Shown piece by piece: positions 17,434 to 26,400 of a stretch of DNA of 52,759 bases. The stretch comes from Peribacter sp043814035 (GTDB lineage Bacteria; Patescibacteriota; Gracilibacteria; Peribacterales; Peribacteraceae): assembly GCA_043814035.1 (NCBI GenBank), contig JBDRKJ010000001.1:1-52759 (forward strand). Reading direction: 5' to 3'. A program made the translations under genes and the position numbers. How positions within the stretch are numbered: position 1 is the stretch's first letter; the number at the start of each line of letters is the position of its first letter. Under the pieces are notes generated by a model. The model did no database searches. It worked only from the letters and a program-made list of their open reading frames with translations, and had not been told where the DNA came from.

Positions 17434-18647
17434 TCTTCGCCATCGTCTACATCGTCACACAGTTGGTGTTCCGGATGTTCTTTCCGCAGACGAACGGGCC
17501 TAATGGGCTCGCCGATGTCGTGTTGAAGCCGGTGTCAGCAACGGTGAAGGGGGGGCATACCATCGAGCTCTCGCTGCGCAACAATACGGAGGGAACACTC
17601 CTTTTGCCTAGCCGCTGCCCTATGCCGCCGGTGGAGGTATTTTCGGTTGCAGGGGAAGGAACAGGAGCCACGCTCATGCCACTCATGGCAACCGAGACGG
17701 CGCTCCCGTGCATCCCGCTCACCGAAGTCGCACCGAAATCTGATGTAAAAATCGATCTGGGTCCGTGGAAGTATTCGCTCTTCTCGCAGTTTGGAACCTA
17801 CGAAGTGCGTCTGCCTGCCGAGGCACAATTCCGTACGGCGAGTGGCACAATTGTCCCTATAGAGAATGGCACGCTCAGCGGTCGCGTTACGCTACGCGAA
17901 GAGGGTTCCATGACCAAGCTCTTTCGGGCATTCATCACCAAGCCGTTCCTGAATTTTCTCATTTTCATCGCCTCTCTCCTACCCGGTCACAGCTTGGGAG
18001 TGGCGATCATCATTCTTACGCTCGTCGTAAAATTTCTGCTGTTTATCCCCACACAACACTCATTAGAGGGGCAGAAGAAAATGCAAAAGGCTCAGCCGAT
18101 TCTCGATGAGATCCGACGCCGGCACAAAGACGATCCCAAGCGTATGCAGGAGGAGACAATGAAGATATGGAAGGAGCACGGCATCAATCCGTTCCAGGCG
18201 TGCCTGCCGCTCTTGATTCAGATGCCAGTGCTCATCGGCGTGTTCTACGTTGTGCGTGATGGCTCAATACTCGCGCTCTCGCAGCACCTTATCTATCCCT
18301 TCTACCAAAACCTCGATTGGACGTTTGGCACCACGTTTCTTGGGCTGGATTTGCTCAAATCAAATGCTTTTCTCTTTGCGCCATTTCTCGTGATTGCGCA
18401 GTTCATTCAGATGAAGCTTTCGTTCGCAGCAGCGAAGAAGAAGCGCGAAAAGAGCGGCGAAAAAGCGAAGGGTGAAGGCGACAAGAATCAGCAGCTTCAG
18501 CAGAAGATGATGCTCTACGGGCTTCCGCTTATGATCGGTGTCTTCGCCTTCCAGTTTCCGGCAGCCGTGTCGCTGTACTGGGGCGTTTCAACACTCTTCG
18601 CTATCGGTCAGCAGATCATCGTGAACCGCGAGAAGATCACGCTGTGA
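17385..18647 (+). CDS. yidC: Membrane protein insertase YidC/Oxa1
   Basis: Inserts and folds inner-membrane proteins, alone or with SecYEG. The 420-residue protein begins MPQATRKRSALVEFALIFAI (first membrane helix about 10-32), followed by a beta-rich extracytoplasmic domain (about 35-170), then the conserved core: SLLPGHSLGVAIIILTLVVK, the coiled cytoplasmic hairpin QKKMQKAQPILDEIRRRHKD, and NPFQACLPLLIQMPVLIGVF. A charged Lys-rich loop (AAKKKREKSGEKAKGEGDKN) precedes the last two helices. ATG 17385 was chosen because it puts the first helix at the N-terminus; it lies inside rnpA, indicating translational coupling. Confidence 0.95.
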   Translation: MPQATRKRSALVEFALIFAIVYIVTQLVFRMFFPQTNGPNGLADVVLKPVSATVKGGHTIELSLRNNTEGTLLLPSRCPMPPVEVFSVAGEGTGATLMPLMATETALPCIPLTEVAPKSDVKIDLGPWKYSLFSQFGTYEVRLPAEAQFRTASGTIVPIENGTLSGRVTLREEGSMTKLFRAFITKPFLNFLIFIASLLPGHSLGVAIIILTLVVKFLLFIPTQHSLEGQKKMQKAQPILDEIRRRHKDDPKRMQEETMKIWKEHGINPFQACLPLLIQMPVLIGVFYVVRDGSILALSQHLIYPFYQNLDWTFGTTFLGLDLLKSNAFLFAPFLVIAQFIQMKLSFAAAKKKREKSGEKAKGEGDKNQQLQQKMMLYGLPLMIGVFAFQFPAAVSLYWGVSTLFAIGQQIIVNREKITL

Positions 18648-18691
18648 AGATTGGTTTCACTCCCTGCCAGCTCTTTCTCTTTTTTGTACTA

Positions 18692-18736
18692 TCCTCCATC
18701 CTCCTTCGCTCCTTTGGAGCTACGGACGGACAGGCA
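18692..18736 (-). repeat. Dispersed repeat R1 (GCCTGCCCGTCCG...CGAAGGAGG), copy 1
   Basis: Minus-strand copy of a family also found at 22714, 27986 and 35529. Fixed ends (CTTGCCTGTCCGTCCG and GCGAAGGAGGATGG) enclose a small hairpin, here GCTCC-aaa-GGAGC. The rest of the 187-bp yidC/fbaB spacer is repeat-like too: an imperfect inverted repeat with CCCCCTCTC and GGAGAGGGGG lies at about 18787-18822. Confidence 0.7.
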
Positions 18737-18834
18737 AGAGGAAGGGGAGATGCCTAGGAATGGAAACAACTACAAACAACAAACATTCCCCCTCTCTTGT
18801 GGAGAGGGGGGTAGGGGGAGAGGTTGGAAGCCCG

Positions 18835-19905
18835 TCATGCTACCGTCACCTCCTCGCACAGGTACACATCCTGAATCGCGTGCAGGAGTTCGATGCCCTC
18901 ATCCATAGGCTTCTGGAATGCTTTGCGACCCGAGATCAGGCCCGTACCACCGGCGCGCTTGTTGATGACCGCGGTCTTCACGGCTTGCGCCAGATCGTCC
19001 TTGCCGCTGGCACCGCCACTGTTGATGAGACCGATGCGGCCCATGTAACAGTTGGCCACTTGGTAGCGACAGAGATCGATGGGGTGATCGGTGCAGAGGG
19101 TCGTGTACATGCGCTCGTCGCTTTTTCCATATTTCCCTTCCGGGCTTAAGCTCAAGTACCCGCCATTACACTCGGGGAGCTTCTGCTTGATGATGTCGGC
19201 CTGCAGCGTGACCCCGAGGTGGTTGGCCTGCCCCGTGAGGTCGGCAGCGACGTGGTAGTCCTTTCCATCCTTCTTGAAATCCTTATTCCTGAGGTAGCAC
19301 CAGAGCACCGTGAACATGCCAAGGTCATGCGCGCGCGAGAAGGCTTTTCCCACTTCCACGATCTGACGTCGTGACTCCGGCGATCCGAAGTAGATGGTGG
19401 CCCCCACACCGAGTGCCCCCATGTTGTGCGCCTCTTCAATCGTGCCGAACATCACCTGATCGAACGCGTTGGGGTAGGTGAGGAGTTCGTTGTGATTAAC
19501 CTTCACAATGAAGGGGATCTTATCGGCATACTTCTTGGCGACGATGCCCAGCACGCCGAAGGTCGAGGCGACCGCATTGCAGCCTCCATCAATCGCCAGC
19601 TTGACGATATTCTCAGGATCGAAGTAGTCGGGATTCGGCGCGAAGCTCGCCCCAGCCGAATGCTCGATACCCTGATCCACAGGCAGAATGCTTAAGTAGC
19701 CCGTCCCGCCCAGCCTGCCGTGCTCGTGGAGCTCCTGTAGGTGCTTCACGGTTTCTTTGGGCCTATCAGAGATCCCGAAGATATCCTTCACGTGCGAGCC
19801 GCTGGGCAGGTGCAGGCGCTCCTTGGGGATGCCTTTGCACGCGTGGTTAAGCAGTGTGTCGGCGTCGGCACCGAGAGCCTTCTTGATATCAGCAGTACTG
19901 AGCAT
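18835..19905 (-). CDS. fbaB: Class I fructose-bisphosphate aldolase, FbaB/DhnA type
   Basis: Splits fructose 1,6-bisphosphate into glyceraldehyde 3-phosphate and dihydroxyacetone phosphate through a Schiff base; glycolysis or gluconeogenesis in the cytosol. The 356-residue protein closely resembles E. coli FbaB along its length: FDQVMFGTIEEAHNMGALGV, ATIYFGSPESRRQIVEVGKA, MFTVLWCYLRN, DLTGQANHLGVTLQADIIKQK (its Lys in ADIIKQK aligns with the Schiff-base Lys of DhnA aldolases), and NCYMGRIGLINSGGASG. ATG 19905 (MLSTADIKKALG) was chosen; the open frame reaches 20052 but the extra codons translate a GGGYGTA tandem repeat. No SD. Confidence 0.95.
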   Translation of the reverse strand: MLSTADIKKALGADADTLLNHACKGIPKERLHLPSGSHVKDIFGISDRPKETVKHLQELHEHGRLGGTGYLSILPVDQGIEHSAGASFAPNPDYFDPENIVKLAIDGGCNAVASTFGVLGIVAKKYADKIPFIVKVNHNELLTYPNAFDQVMFGTIEEAHNMGALGVGATIYFGSPESRRQIVEVGKAFSRAHDLGMFTVLWCYLRNKDFKKDGKDYHVAADLTGQANHLGVTLQADIIKQKLPECNGGYLSLSPEGKYGKSDERMYTTLCTDHPIDLCRYQVANCYMGRIGLINSGGASGKDDLAQAVKTAVINKRAGGTGLISGRKAFQKPMDEGIELLHAIQDVYLCEEVTVA

Positions 19906-19951
19906 TGCAGGAGTGGGGAAAACAGACGTTGAGCGAAGGCTAGCACGGGAA

Positions 19952-19972
19952 GGGCGTAGGGTGTAGGGCGTA
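19952..19972. repeat. Short tandem repeat, 3 x 7 bp (GGGYGTA)
   Basis: Three head-to-tail copies of GGGCGTA/GGGTGTA/GGGCGTA, with a degenerate fourth (GGGTTTG), 47 bp upstream of the fbaB start. Confidence 0.8.
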
Positions 19973-20020
19973 GGGTTTGGAGTGCGGAGAAGAGTATTTG
20001 ACAGTAATATATAATGTTTC

Positions 20021-20049
20021 TTGATATCCATATCATGTTCGGGCATACT
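20021..20049 (+). promoter_or_regulatory. Predicted sigma-70 promoter for the 20149 gene
   Basis: TTGATA (20021-20026), 17-nt spacer, CATACT (20044-20049); start near 20056 and a leader of about 90 nt. A perfect TATAAT at 20010-20015 is an alternative -10 but lacks a -35. Confidence 0.5.
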
Positions 20050-20132
20050 CATCGCTGAGCCACACGATCCCAGGGTTCCTTAACTATGGATAGTTCCTGG
20101 GTGGTTCCGGTGGCTTACGTCTTTGTTTCTTT

Positions 20133-20140
20133 GGAAGGAG
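20133..20140 (+). promoter_or_regulatory. Strong Shine-Dalgarno that sets the start at 20149
   Basis: GGAAGGAG ends 8 nt before ATG 20149. It is one of only two clear SD sites seen in the window and rules out the upstream ATG at 20086. Confidence 0.75.
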
Positions 20141-20148
20141 ACAAGACA

Positions 20149-20547
20149 ATGCTCGTTCGAAGCGCAGCAGTTGCGGATGGAGTCGTGTTCCGCGGTGAAC
20201 ACCCAGGTCTCGTGCTTGTAGTGAAGAACGCAGGAAAAGCGCGTCTCGGGTTCGAATTTGGACTCGGCGTGCCGATCCTGGGCTTCAGCACCCTCAAGAA
20301 GGAGTTAGACGCAGAACTCTCTGTGCCGATTCCTACTCCTGAGGAGGTACAGGCCAATGGCTTCACCTCCAAAGAAGTCGAGGCCTTCATCGCGCAATAC
20401 CTCCAGTTCCAGGAGGTCTACCGTCGGATGCAGGAGCTGCTCCAGAATCCTCCGGCGAACGCTGCTGCAATTGTGGAACTGCTCCACGATCCGGCGTTCG
20501 AAGACATCTTCATCATCCGCGAAGAAGATGCGCAGAACGATGAATAG
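20149..20547 (+). CDS. hypothetical protein, 132 aa
   Basis: Starts MLVRSAAVADGVVFRGEHPG and ends with an acidic tail (FIIREEDAQNDE). No signal peptide or membrane segment; first half beta-like with many Val/Gly, second half helical (FIAQYLQFQEVYRRMQELLQ). The start was chosen by the strong SD at 20133-20140. The gene is a complete isolated unit with its own promoter and a textbook terminator, unlike its neighbours. I do not recognise the family. The SD and terminator suggest either high expression or origin in an SD-using genome. Confidence 0.75.
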   Translation: MLVRSAAVADGVVFRGEHPGLVLVVKNAGKARLGFEFGLGVPILGFSTLKKELDAELSVPIPTPEEVQANGFTSKEVEAFIAQYLQFQEVYRRMQELLQNPPANAAAIVELLHDPAFEDIFIIREEDAQNDE

Positions 20548-20596
20548 CGACGGATCGCACTGATCCTCGCACACTCAGGCCCCGCGCCTGAATCAT

Positions 20597-20631
20597 GACC
20601 CCGGCCCGCTTGCGTCGCCGGGGTCTTTTTT
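20597..20631 (+). terminator. Rho-independent terminator
   Basis: Perfect 9-bp GC stem (20597-20605 with 20617-20625), 11-nt loop, then six T (20626-20631). It closes the 20149 gene and insulates cysS. A smaller CAGGC/GCCTG hairpin precedes it (20576-20590). Confidence 0.92.
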
Positions 20632-20670
20632 GCCTACTCGCGGGAGCACAGTCTTCGCTATGCTTGCGTC

Positions 20671-22233
20671 ATGCCGACGAAGCAGACTGCCGGCCTCCAT
20701 CTGCATAACACTCTCACCAAGAAGAAGGAGCCTTTCATTTCTATTGATGAAGAGAAGAAAAAGACCCTTCGACTCACTCCTCGCTCACACTCGGAGCTCG
20801 CTCAGGGTGAGAACAGTTCCCGAGGAATCGTTCTCATGTATACCTGTGGCCCCACCGTGTACGGCCGGCCGCACATCGGCAACTACGCTTCGTTCCTCAT
20901 GGCTGACCTGCTCCGGCGTTGGCTGGAGGTCAGTGGCTATGAAGTAATCCATGCCAAGAACATCACCGATGTAGGACATTTGCTCCACGATGCCGATCAA
21001 GGTGATGACAAAGTGCAGAAGCAGGCGGAACGCGAAAAGCTCCATCCACTGGAGATCGCACGCCGCTACGAGACAGAGTTCCTCGACGATGAACGCGCAC
21101 TCAATATGCTCGAGCCGGCCTATCGCCCGCGTGCTAGTGAATACGTGAAGCAGATGCTCACTCTCGTCAAAAAGCTCCTCGAAAATGGCCACGCGTACGA
21201 GGCCAACGATGGCATCTACTTCTCCGTCGAATCCTTTCCTGCGTACGGTGCTCTCTCGGGTAACACGCTCGAGAATCTCTCGGCCGGTGCGCGCGTCGAA
21301 GTAAAAGAAGAGAAAAAACACCCTGCCGATTTCGCTCTCTGGAAGAAGTGTGTGGGTGGCAATGGTGCACACATTCTGCGGTGGTCGTATGCCACAGGCG
21401 AAGTGTCTAACACAGAGGGTGAAGATTCGGATTCAGGGTTCCCGGGTTGGCATATCGAATGCTCGGCCATGAGCTCGAGTCTCTTAGGTGAGCAGATCGA
21501 CATCCACACGGGGGGCGAAGACAACATCTTTCCGCATCATGAATGTGAGATTGCGCAGAGTGAGGCTAGCAGTGGCCAAAAACCCTTCGTGAAGTACTGG
21601 GTCCATCGCCGTCGCATCCAGATGGGGGAGGAGAAAATGAGTAAGAGCCTTGGCAACGTGTTAAGTTTGCCTGACGTGATTCACGAGGGATTCAGTCCCC
21701 TCGACCTGCGGTACTACCTCCTCTCCGTTCATTATCGCACCAATTTAAAGTTCGCAATAAAGGGATTGGAGGATGCAAAGAAGGCGCGTCGCAAAATTGT
21801 GGAGTGGATGGAGGAGATGGGAGGTAAGGAAAGTAAGGAAGGTAAGGAAAGTGAGGAAGGTAAGGAAAGTGAGGAAGGGGTAATCGCAGGCTGGCACGAG
21901 AAATTTTTTGATGCGATGAACAATGATCTCAATACGTCATCCGCACTCGCTGTTGTTTTCGATTTCATGACATGGTCACGCAATCAAACTGGATGGAGTC
22001 AGAATGCGCTGAAAGCCTTGCATCAATTGATCGACGATATTCGTCGCACCTTCGGCTGCTTCGAATCAGAAGAGATGGATGTGTCGGCGAAAGTTTTGCA
22101 ACTGCTGACAAAACGGAAAGAAGCACGACAGGCGAAGGATTATCACTTGTCCGATAAGTTGAGAGAAGAGATTCGTAAAGAGGGGTATGAAGTTCGTGAT
22201 GTTGGCGATGAGCAGGAATTAATACCGTTATAA
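20671..22233 (+). CDS. cysS: Cysteinyl-tRNA synthetase
   Basis: Class I synthetase charging tRNA-Cys. The 520-residue protein has the HIGH box as GPTVYGRPHIGNYAS (about 55-69) and KMSKS in GEEKMSKSLGNVL (about 318-330), with the zinc-site residues in IECSAMSSSLLG and FPHHECEIAQSE. Two stretches are unusual. Residues about 26-48, between the usual KKEPF and MYTCGPTVYG, are encoded by a REP-like palindrome (20764-20811). Residues about 385-402 are three exact or near-exact copies of GKESKE/GKESEE. Both would be surface insertions. A TATGCT hexamer ends 6 nt before ATG 20671; no SD. Confidence 0.96.
   Translation: MPTKQTAGLHLHNTLTKKKEPFISIDEEKKKTLRLTPRSHSELAQGENSSRGIVLMYTCGPTVYGRPHIGNYASFLMADLLRRWLEVSGYEVIHAKNITDVGHLLHDADQGDDKVQKQAEREKLHPLEIARRYETEFLDDERALNMLEPAYRPRASEYVKQMLTLVKKLLENGHAYEANDGIYFSVESFPAYGALSGNTLENLSAGARVEVKEEKKHPADFALWKKCVGGNGAHILRWSYATGEVSNTEGEDSDSGFPGWHIECSAMSSSLLGEQIDIHTGGEDNIFPHHECEIAQSEASSGQKPFVKYWVHRRRIQMGEEKMSKSLGNVLSLPDVIHEGFSPLDLRYYLLSVHYRTNLKFAIKGLEDAKKARRKIVEWMEEMGGKESKEGKESEEGKESEEGVIAGWHEKFFDAMNNDLNTSSALAVVFDFMTWSRNQTGWSQNALKALHQLIDDIRRTFGCFESEEMDVSAKVLQLLTKRKEARQAKDYHLSDKLREEIRKEGYEVRDVGDEQELIPL
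20764..20811 (+). repeat. REP-like element inside the cysS coding region
   Basis: The stretch starts ACCCTTCGACTC and ends GCTCGCTCAGGGTGAG, with complementary ends that form a long imperfect hairpin. Elements with these ends (CCCTTCGACTC...GCTCAGG) occur between genes in many bacterial genomes, and a shorter relative lies at 33932-33957. Here it is read in frame. Confidence 0.65.
21823..21876 (+). repeat. 3 x 18-bp tandem repeat inside cysS
   Basis: Unit GGTAAGGAAAGTRAGGAA at 21823-21840, 21841-21858 and 21859-21876; the last two are identical, the first differs at one base. It encodes GKESKE-GKESEE-GKESEE. Confidence 0.95.
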
Positions 22234-22280
22234 GAAATAATTCATCGCGAACCCCGCACTTGCTGCGGGGTGGAGCGATA

Positions 22281-22330
22281 CCACTTAAGGGAAAGGAGAG
22301 CTCATGAGGGGAAAACCGTAGGTGTTCCCT
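22281..22330 (+). repeat. Dispersed repeat R4, copy 1 (downstream of cysS)
   Basis: About 50 bp shared with 40657-40706 in the second 23S intron: CCACTTAAGGGAAA, GAGAGCTC and a hairpin GGGAAAACC-GTA-GGTGTTCCC. A separate hairpin ACCCCGC/GCGGGGT (22251-22271) without T-run precedes it. Confidence 0.75.
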
Positions 22331-22332
22331 TC

Positions 22333-22461
22333 ATGCAAAAGCGTGAGGAGGCACGCAAGGCAAAGGACTTCCATCGCAGTGATGAGTTACGAGACGAAAT
22401 TTTAAAGAAGGGATATGAAGTGAAAGATACGGCGGAGGGGCAGAAACTACGGAAGGCGTAG
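22333..22461 (+). pseudogene. Remnant of a second cysS 3' end (42 aa)
   Basis: Frame starting MQKREEARKAKDFHRSDELR and ending EVKDTAEGQKLRKA. It aligns with the C-terminal tail of the neighbouring CysS (KRKEARQAKDYHLSDKLREE), but its end, DTAEGQKLRK, is closer to the usual CysS ending (DTPQGTxWR) than the gene's own end, DVGDEQELIPL. It is therefore best read as the leftover tail of a duplicated or replaced cysS, cut by repeat R4 on its 5' side. Translation as a separate peptide is possible but not needed. Confidence 0.6.
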
Positions 22462-23180
22462 TGTATTCAATTGGTCATCCGGTCGGCCTCTGTATTCTCG
22501 CGCATTATTGGGAGGATATGTTTACCACCTTTGTCTAAGCGACAAAGGTGGAGCCAAAACGCCGGCGCGCCAATCCCCACTCCACCCGGCCCTGTACCTC
22601 CTCGTCAGTTCCTACATCAGCCTTCGCCAAGGCTACGGCCGACAAGAGGATTCGGAACTGACTCGTCGGCGTCCCGCATGTGCGGGACAACAGGGCCTTC
22701 CCCTTCACCCCCCGCCTGCCCGTCCGAAGCTTAAGAAGGAGCGAAGGAGGGTGGCGCGCCACCTCCCGAAGGTTTTCTAAAGATGCTGTGTTGCGAATGG
22801 AGTCGAAAATAAAGAGAAATGTCAGGACGATAAAACGTGGTGTTAAGGCGATTGAACGGAAAACGAGTTTTACTAACATATATTTCCCATTGATCAAGTG
22901 GGTTTTTTCTTCCTTTTCCGGAGCCAGAAAGAGGGGTTTCTCTAAGCTATTGTTAAGAGAAAGCGCCAATAAGTGCCTTCTAAAGCCGGCATTCTCGTCC
23001 CTGTTGGCACAGGAGCCACTGTAACACTCCTCCCCCTGCTGCGTTTCACGCTATGCACGGATCCATGCGAGATCTTGCAGTCTACTGCAGATTTCCATAG
23101 GATCTCCGCGATCTGCCTTCCTCGAGGAAAGGAAAGTGAGATCCGTGTATACGCCCTTTGACAAGTCGGCGCCTTGCCTT
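22462..23180. other. Gene-free repeat-rich region upstream of the S-layer gene
   Basis: No credible gene. It holds a large inverted repeat (22588-22697): GGCCCTGT pairs with ACAGGGCC and GTCAGTTCC with GGAACTGAC, with an 18-bp perfect palindrome GTCCCGCATGTGCGGGAC at 22671-22688 inside it. A copy of repeat R1 follows at 22714-22754. The part from 22790 to 23180 shows AT-richer sequence without clear signals. Confidence 0.6.
22714..22754 (+). repeat. Dispersed repeat R1, copy 2
   Basis: GCCTGCCCGTCCGAAGC at the 5' end and GCGAAGGAGGGTGG at the 3' end, same ends as the copies at 18692, 27986 and 35529; the middle differs. Confidence 0.75.
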
Positions 23181-23253
23181 TGTCTCACGTATGCGAGACA
23201 AGACAAGTTTCACACTTCGCTTTCCGTATGCCGGAAAGGGGAGTCGTGCTCCC
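23181..23253 (+). promoter_or_regulatory. Three consecutive hairpins before the S-layer gene
   Basis: TGTCTC/GAGACA (23181-23200), CTTTCCG/CGGAAAG (23220-23238) and GGGAG/CTCCC (23239-23253). An AT-rich TATATATAA stretch (23307-23315) lies downstream and could be a -10; in that case the hairpins lie upstream of the transcript, otherwise they are part of a long structured leader. Confidence 0.4.
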
Positions 23254-23472
23254 TTCAGTGGCCACCTAACCCTGGAAAGGATCTCTCTGGCCTCGTGACA
23301 CCTCTTTATATATAAGGAGAAGAGTCTCGCATTGATGAGGCTCGCTCTCGCGCACAAGAGCGCAGAGGGACAGGCGGCGAGTCACTGCTCACACACTATC
23401 TATCACTCCATTATCGCATTTCCTCATTTCCTCATTTTCATTCGGTCTTTATTTCCTCTCTACTCCATACAT

Positions 23473-26400
23473 ATGGATATTTCCCGCTTTAAAAGAGCCT
23501 GCGCGGGTCTGTCTGTTGCAGCGATCATGCTGACTCAGGTCAGCACAGCGTTTGCGGCTTACAGCGATGTCCCGTCAGGCGTGTGGTACGGAGATGCCGT
23601 TTCAGCTTTTACTGATGCTGGCTATCTCGATGCTACACAGCCGCGCTTCCGTGGTGGTGACACTGCCACGCGTGCGGAATTCACGAAGCTGATCGTCATG
23701 TTGAATGGCGGTCTGCTCTCCACTCCTCCGGCCGTGCCGAGCTTTAACGACGTGCCGACTGGTGCGTGGTTCTACGCTTACATGGAAGAGGCAGCCAAAG
23801 AGGGCTGGGTACGTGGTGATGGCAACTGCTACGGCAGCAAGCCATGCTACGGACGACCCATCGCGAACATCAATCGCGCTGAGGCCGCTGCCCTCATCGT
23901 CCGTGCCTTCGGCCTGGATTCGACCGGCGCTGCTGCGCAGTTCGTCGATAATCCATCCGGCCAGTGGTACACGGAGGCCATCCAGACTGCTGCAGATCAC
24001 TGTGTCTTGCAGGGTGACGATTCCACGAGTCGTGTTCGCCCCTCTGACAACATGAACCGCGCAGAAATGGTGGTCATGCTCTACCGCGTCGACCAGGGTC
24101 TCACCTTTGGTGTCGACTGCGGCCAGGGCCAGGTGACTGTTCCGGCAGTCAAGTCTGTCACGGCAACATCCGCAGTGACCGTCGAGGTCGAATTCACGGT
24201 GGCCATGGATAAGGTATCGGCCGAGACCAAGGGCAATTACACGGTGTCCGGGTCCCCGACTGTACCGATCAATGCTGCCAAGCTCATCGCCAAAGATACT
24301 GTCGAGCTCACGCTCGGCGAGGACATGGTGGCTGAGCATGAGTACACCCTTCAGGTAAAGGACGTCGAATCGGCGGCCGGAGACATGGTCTCGGGCACCA
24401 AGACCTTCGCTGGCTACACAGCCATTGTGAAGGGCGACGGCGAACTCGAGGTCTCTCTTTCCTCCAAGAATCCCCGCGGTGACACCCTCCCGAAGGGTGC
24501 CGTGGGCGTCGTCTTGCTCTCCGTTGACTTCACCGCGTCCTGCAAGGACAAGGTGGAAATGGAGAACCTGACCCTCCTTCACGAGGGCTTCGGTGAATCC
24601 GTCGATGTCGATGGTGTGTACGGTGCCGTAAATGGCGCGCGTGTCACACGCAAGCGCACGATCGACGCGCAGGATCAGACCGCAGATCTGCGGTTCTCTT
24701 CCGCACTCGTGATCGATCCATGTGAGACCGTGACGGTTGACCTCGTCGCGGACTTTAACTCCACGGCCGTCACGTCCGGGGAGCACAACTTTGTGGTTGA
24801 ACTGCCGTCTGACGTCACGAGCAATGCTCAGTCCGTCACCGGTAACTTCCCGCTCCGCGGCCAGACCTTCAGGGTCGCTGCCGTGACCAGCGGTATCATC
24901 ACCATCACCTATCGTTCGGTGAACCCGAGCAAGGTGCAGGTGGGTGATAAGGGCAAGGTGATCGGCAAATTCGAAGTCGATGCCGACTCCACCGAGGATC
25001 AGACGCTCTACTCGATGACATTCGAGAACAACAGCTCCGCCTCTGATGGTGACTACGTCAACATTGCGGTCCGCCGCTCAGATGGCACGATCCTCACCAA
25101 CACCGTTGCACAATCAGTGGGTGACTTCGTCACGGTGGTCTTCGATCCTCCATTCACAGTGTTGGAGGGCGACAAGATCACGCTCGAAATCATCGCCGAT
25201 ATCATGAACGGTGCTGACAAGTCCATCCAGATGCACTTCGAAGAGAGCTCCGACCTCTTCGCAGTTGGTTCACTTTACGGATACGGCGTGAACGGACAGC
25301 TCTACGGTTCGCAGGTGAGTATCCCAACGGATAACGCCACGACCGTCGCCATCGATGCTGGTGAATTCACCATCGGTATCAATGGTCCGTCCACCACGCA
25401 GTACACGAGTGACAGCAATGATGCAGTCTTCGCCAATATCACGTTCAATACTGGTGGCGAGGATATCGATATCAAGAACATGTACATGCTCGTCCTCGGT
25501 CAGACCGCTACGGGCGCCTACATGTGTGAAAGCAACGGCGCGCGCAGCACGGCCTGCAACGCCACCGAAGGCGCAGACGAGATCTCTGACATGATGGAAG
25601 GTGCGGAAATCCGCAACAAGGCCACAGGTCGCACGGTCTCGGCCGTTCGCCTGACGACCACCGGAACTTCCGGTGACGGATCCACAGCCGTCCCGGGACA
25701 GTTCCAGATCTACCGCTTCGACGACTTCATCGTGAAGGGCAAACAGACCTGGCAGTTCCGTGCGGACTTCACTTCCAATTCAGGTGCTCACCCCGGCAAT
25801 GGAGACAAGTTCCGCATCTACATCTGTGGCGAGCCCACACATGTGCTCGATTCGAGCAACAACCTGACGACCAACTCAACGGGTTGTGACTTCGGCGGCG
25901 TCTTCGGCGCAGGCGGCACAGTGGCCGCTTCGTCGACGACCTACCAGATGACGGTCGAAGGTCTCTCTTCGGGTGACAAGGTCGGTGATGTGCGCCCACG
26001 TGGCAGCATTGCCGGTAACTTCCAGGAGGTGGTTGATGCCGCTCTCACGGTAGAGGTAAAAGCACTCGCCTCGACGGATTCTGCCGTCGAGAACGCGGAT
26101 GACATTAACCTTCTCCGCTTCGAGGCCAAGGCCAGCTCTGCAGAAGACCTTCTTCTCACGAAGGCTGTCTTCGAAGACTCAACCGGTGGTACGACAGACG
26201 ATAATGCCACCGACTATTCCCTCTGGGTAGATTCCGATGGCGACCGCGTGGTCGACATGGTTCTCGAGAACGGTGTCTCGGCTCAGTCGGATCAGATCAC
26301 GTTCACTGAGCTCGCAACTGGCGGCTACATCCTGCCGAAGGAGCAGACTGTCGTCTTCGAGGTTCACGGAAAAGTTGCCTCCTCTCTGCAGACCGTGACG

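Noticed and set aside
19952..19979. GGGYGTA repeats as telomere-like sequence
   Set aside because: Only three clean copies in a spacer inside a continuous chromosome region; simple slippage is enough.
23602..24786. 394-residue frame antisense to the S-layer gene
   Set aside because: It mirrors the codon pattern of the real gene in a GC-rich region; composition is His/Arg/Asp-rich without domains or start signals. The same holds for 26710-27804.
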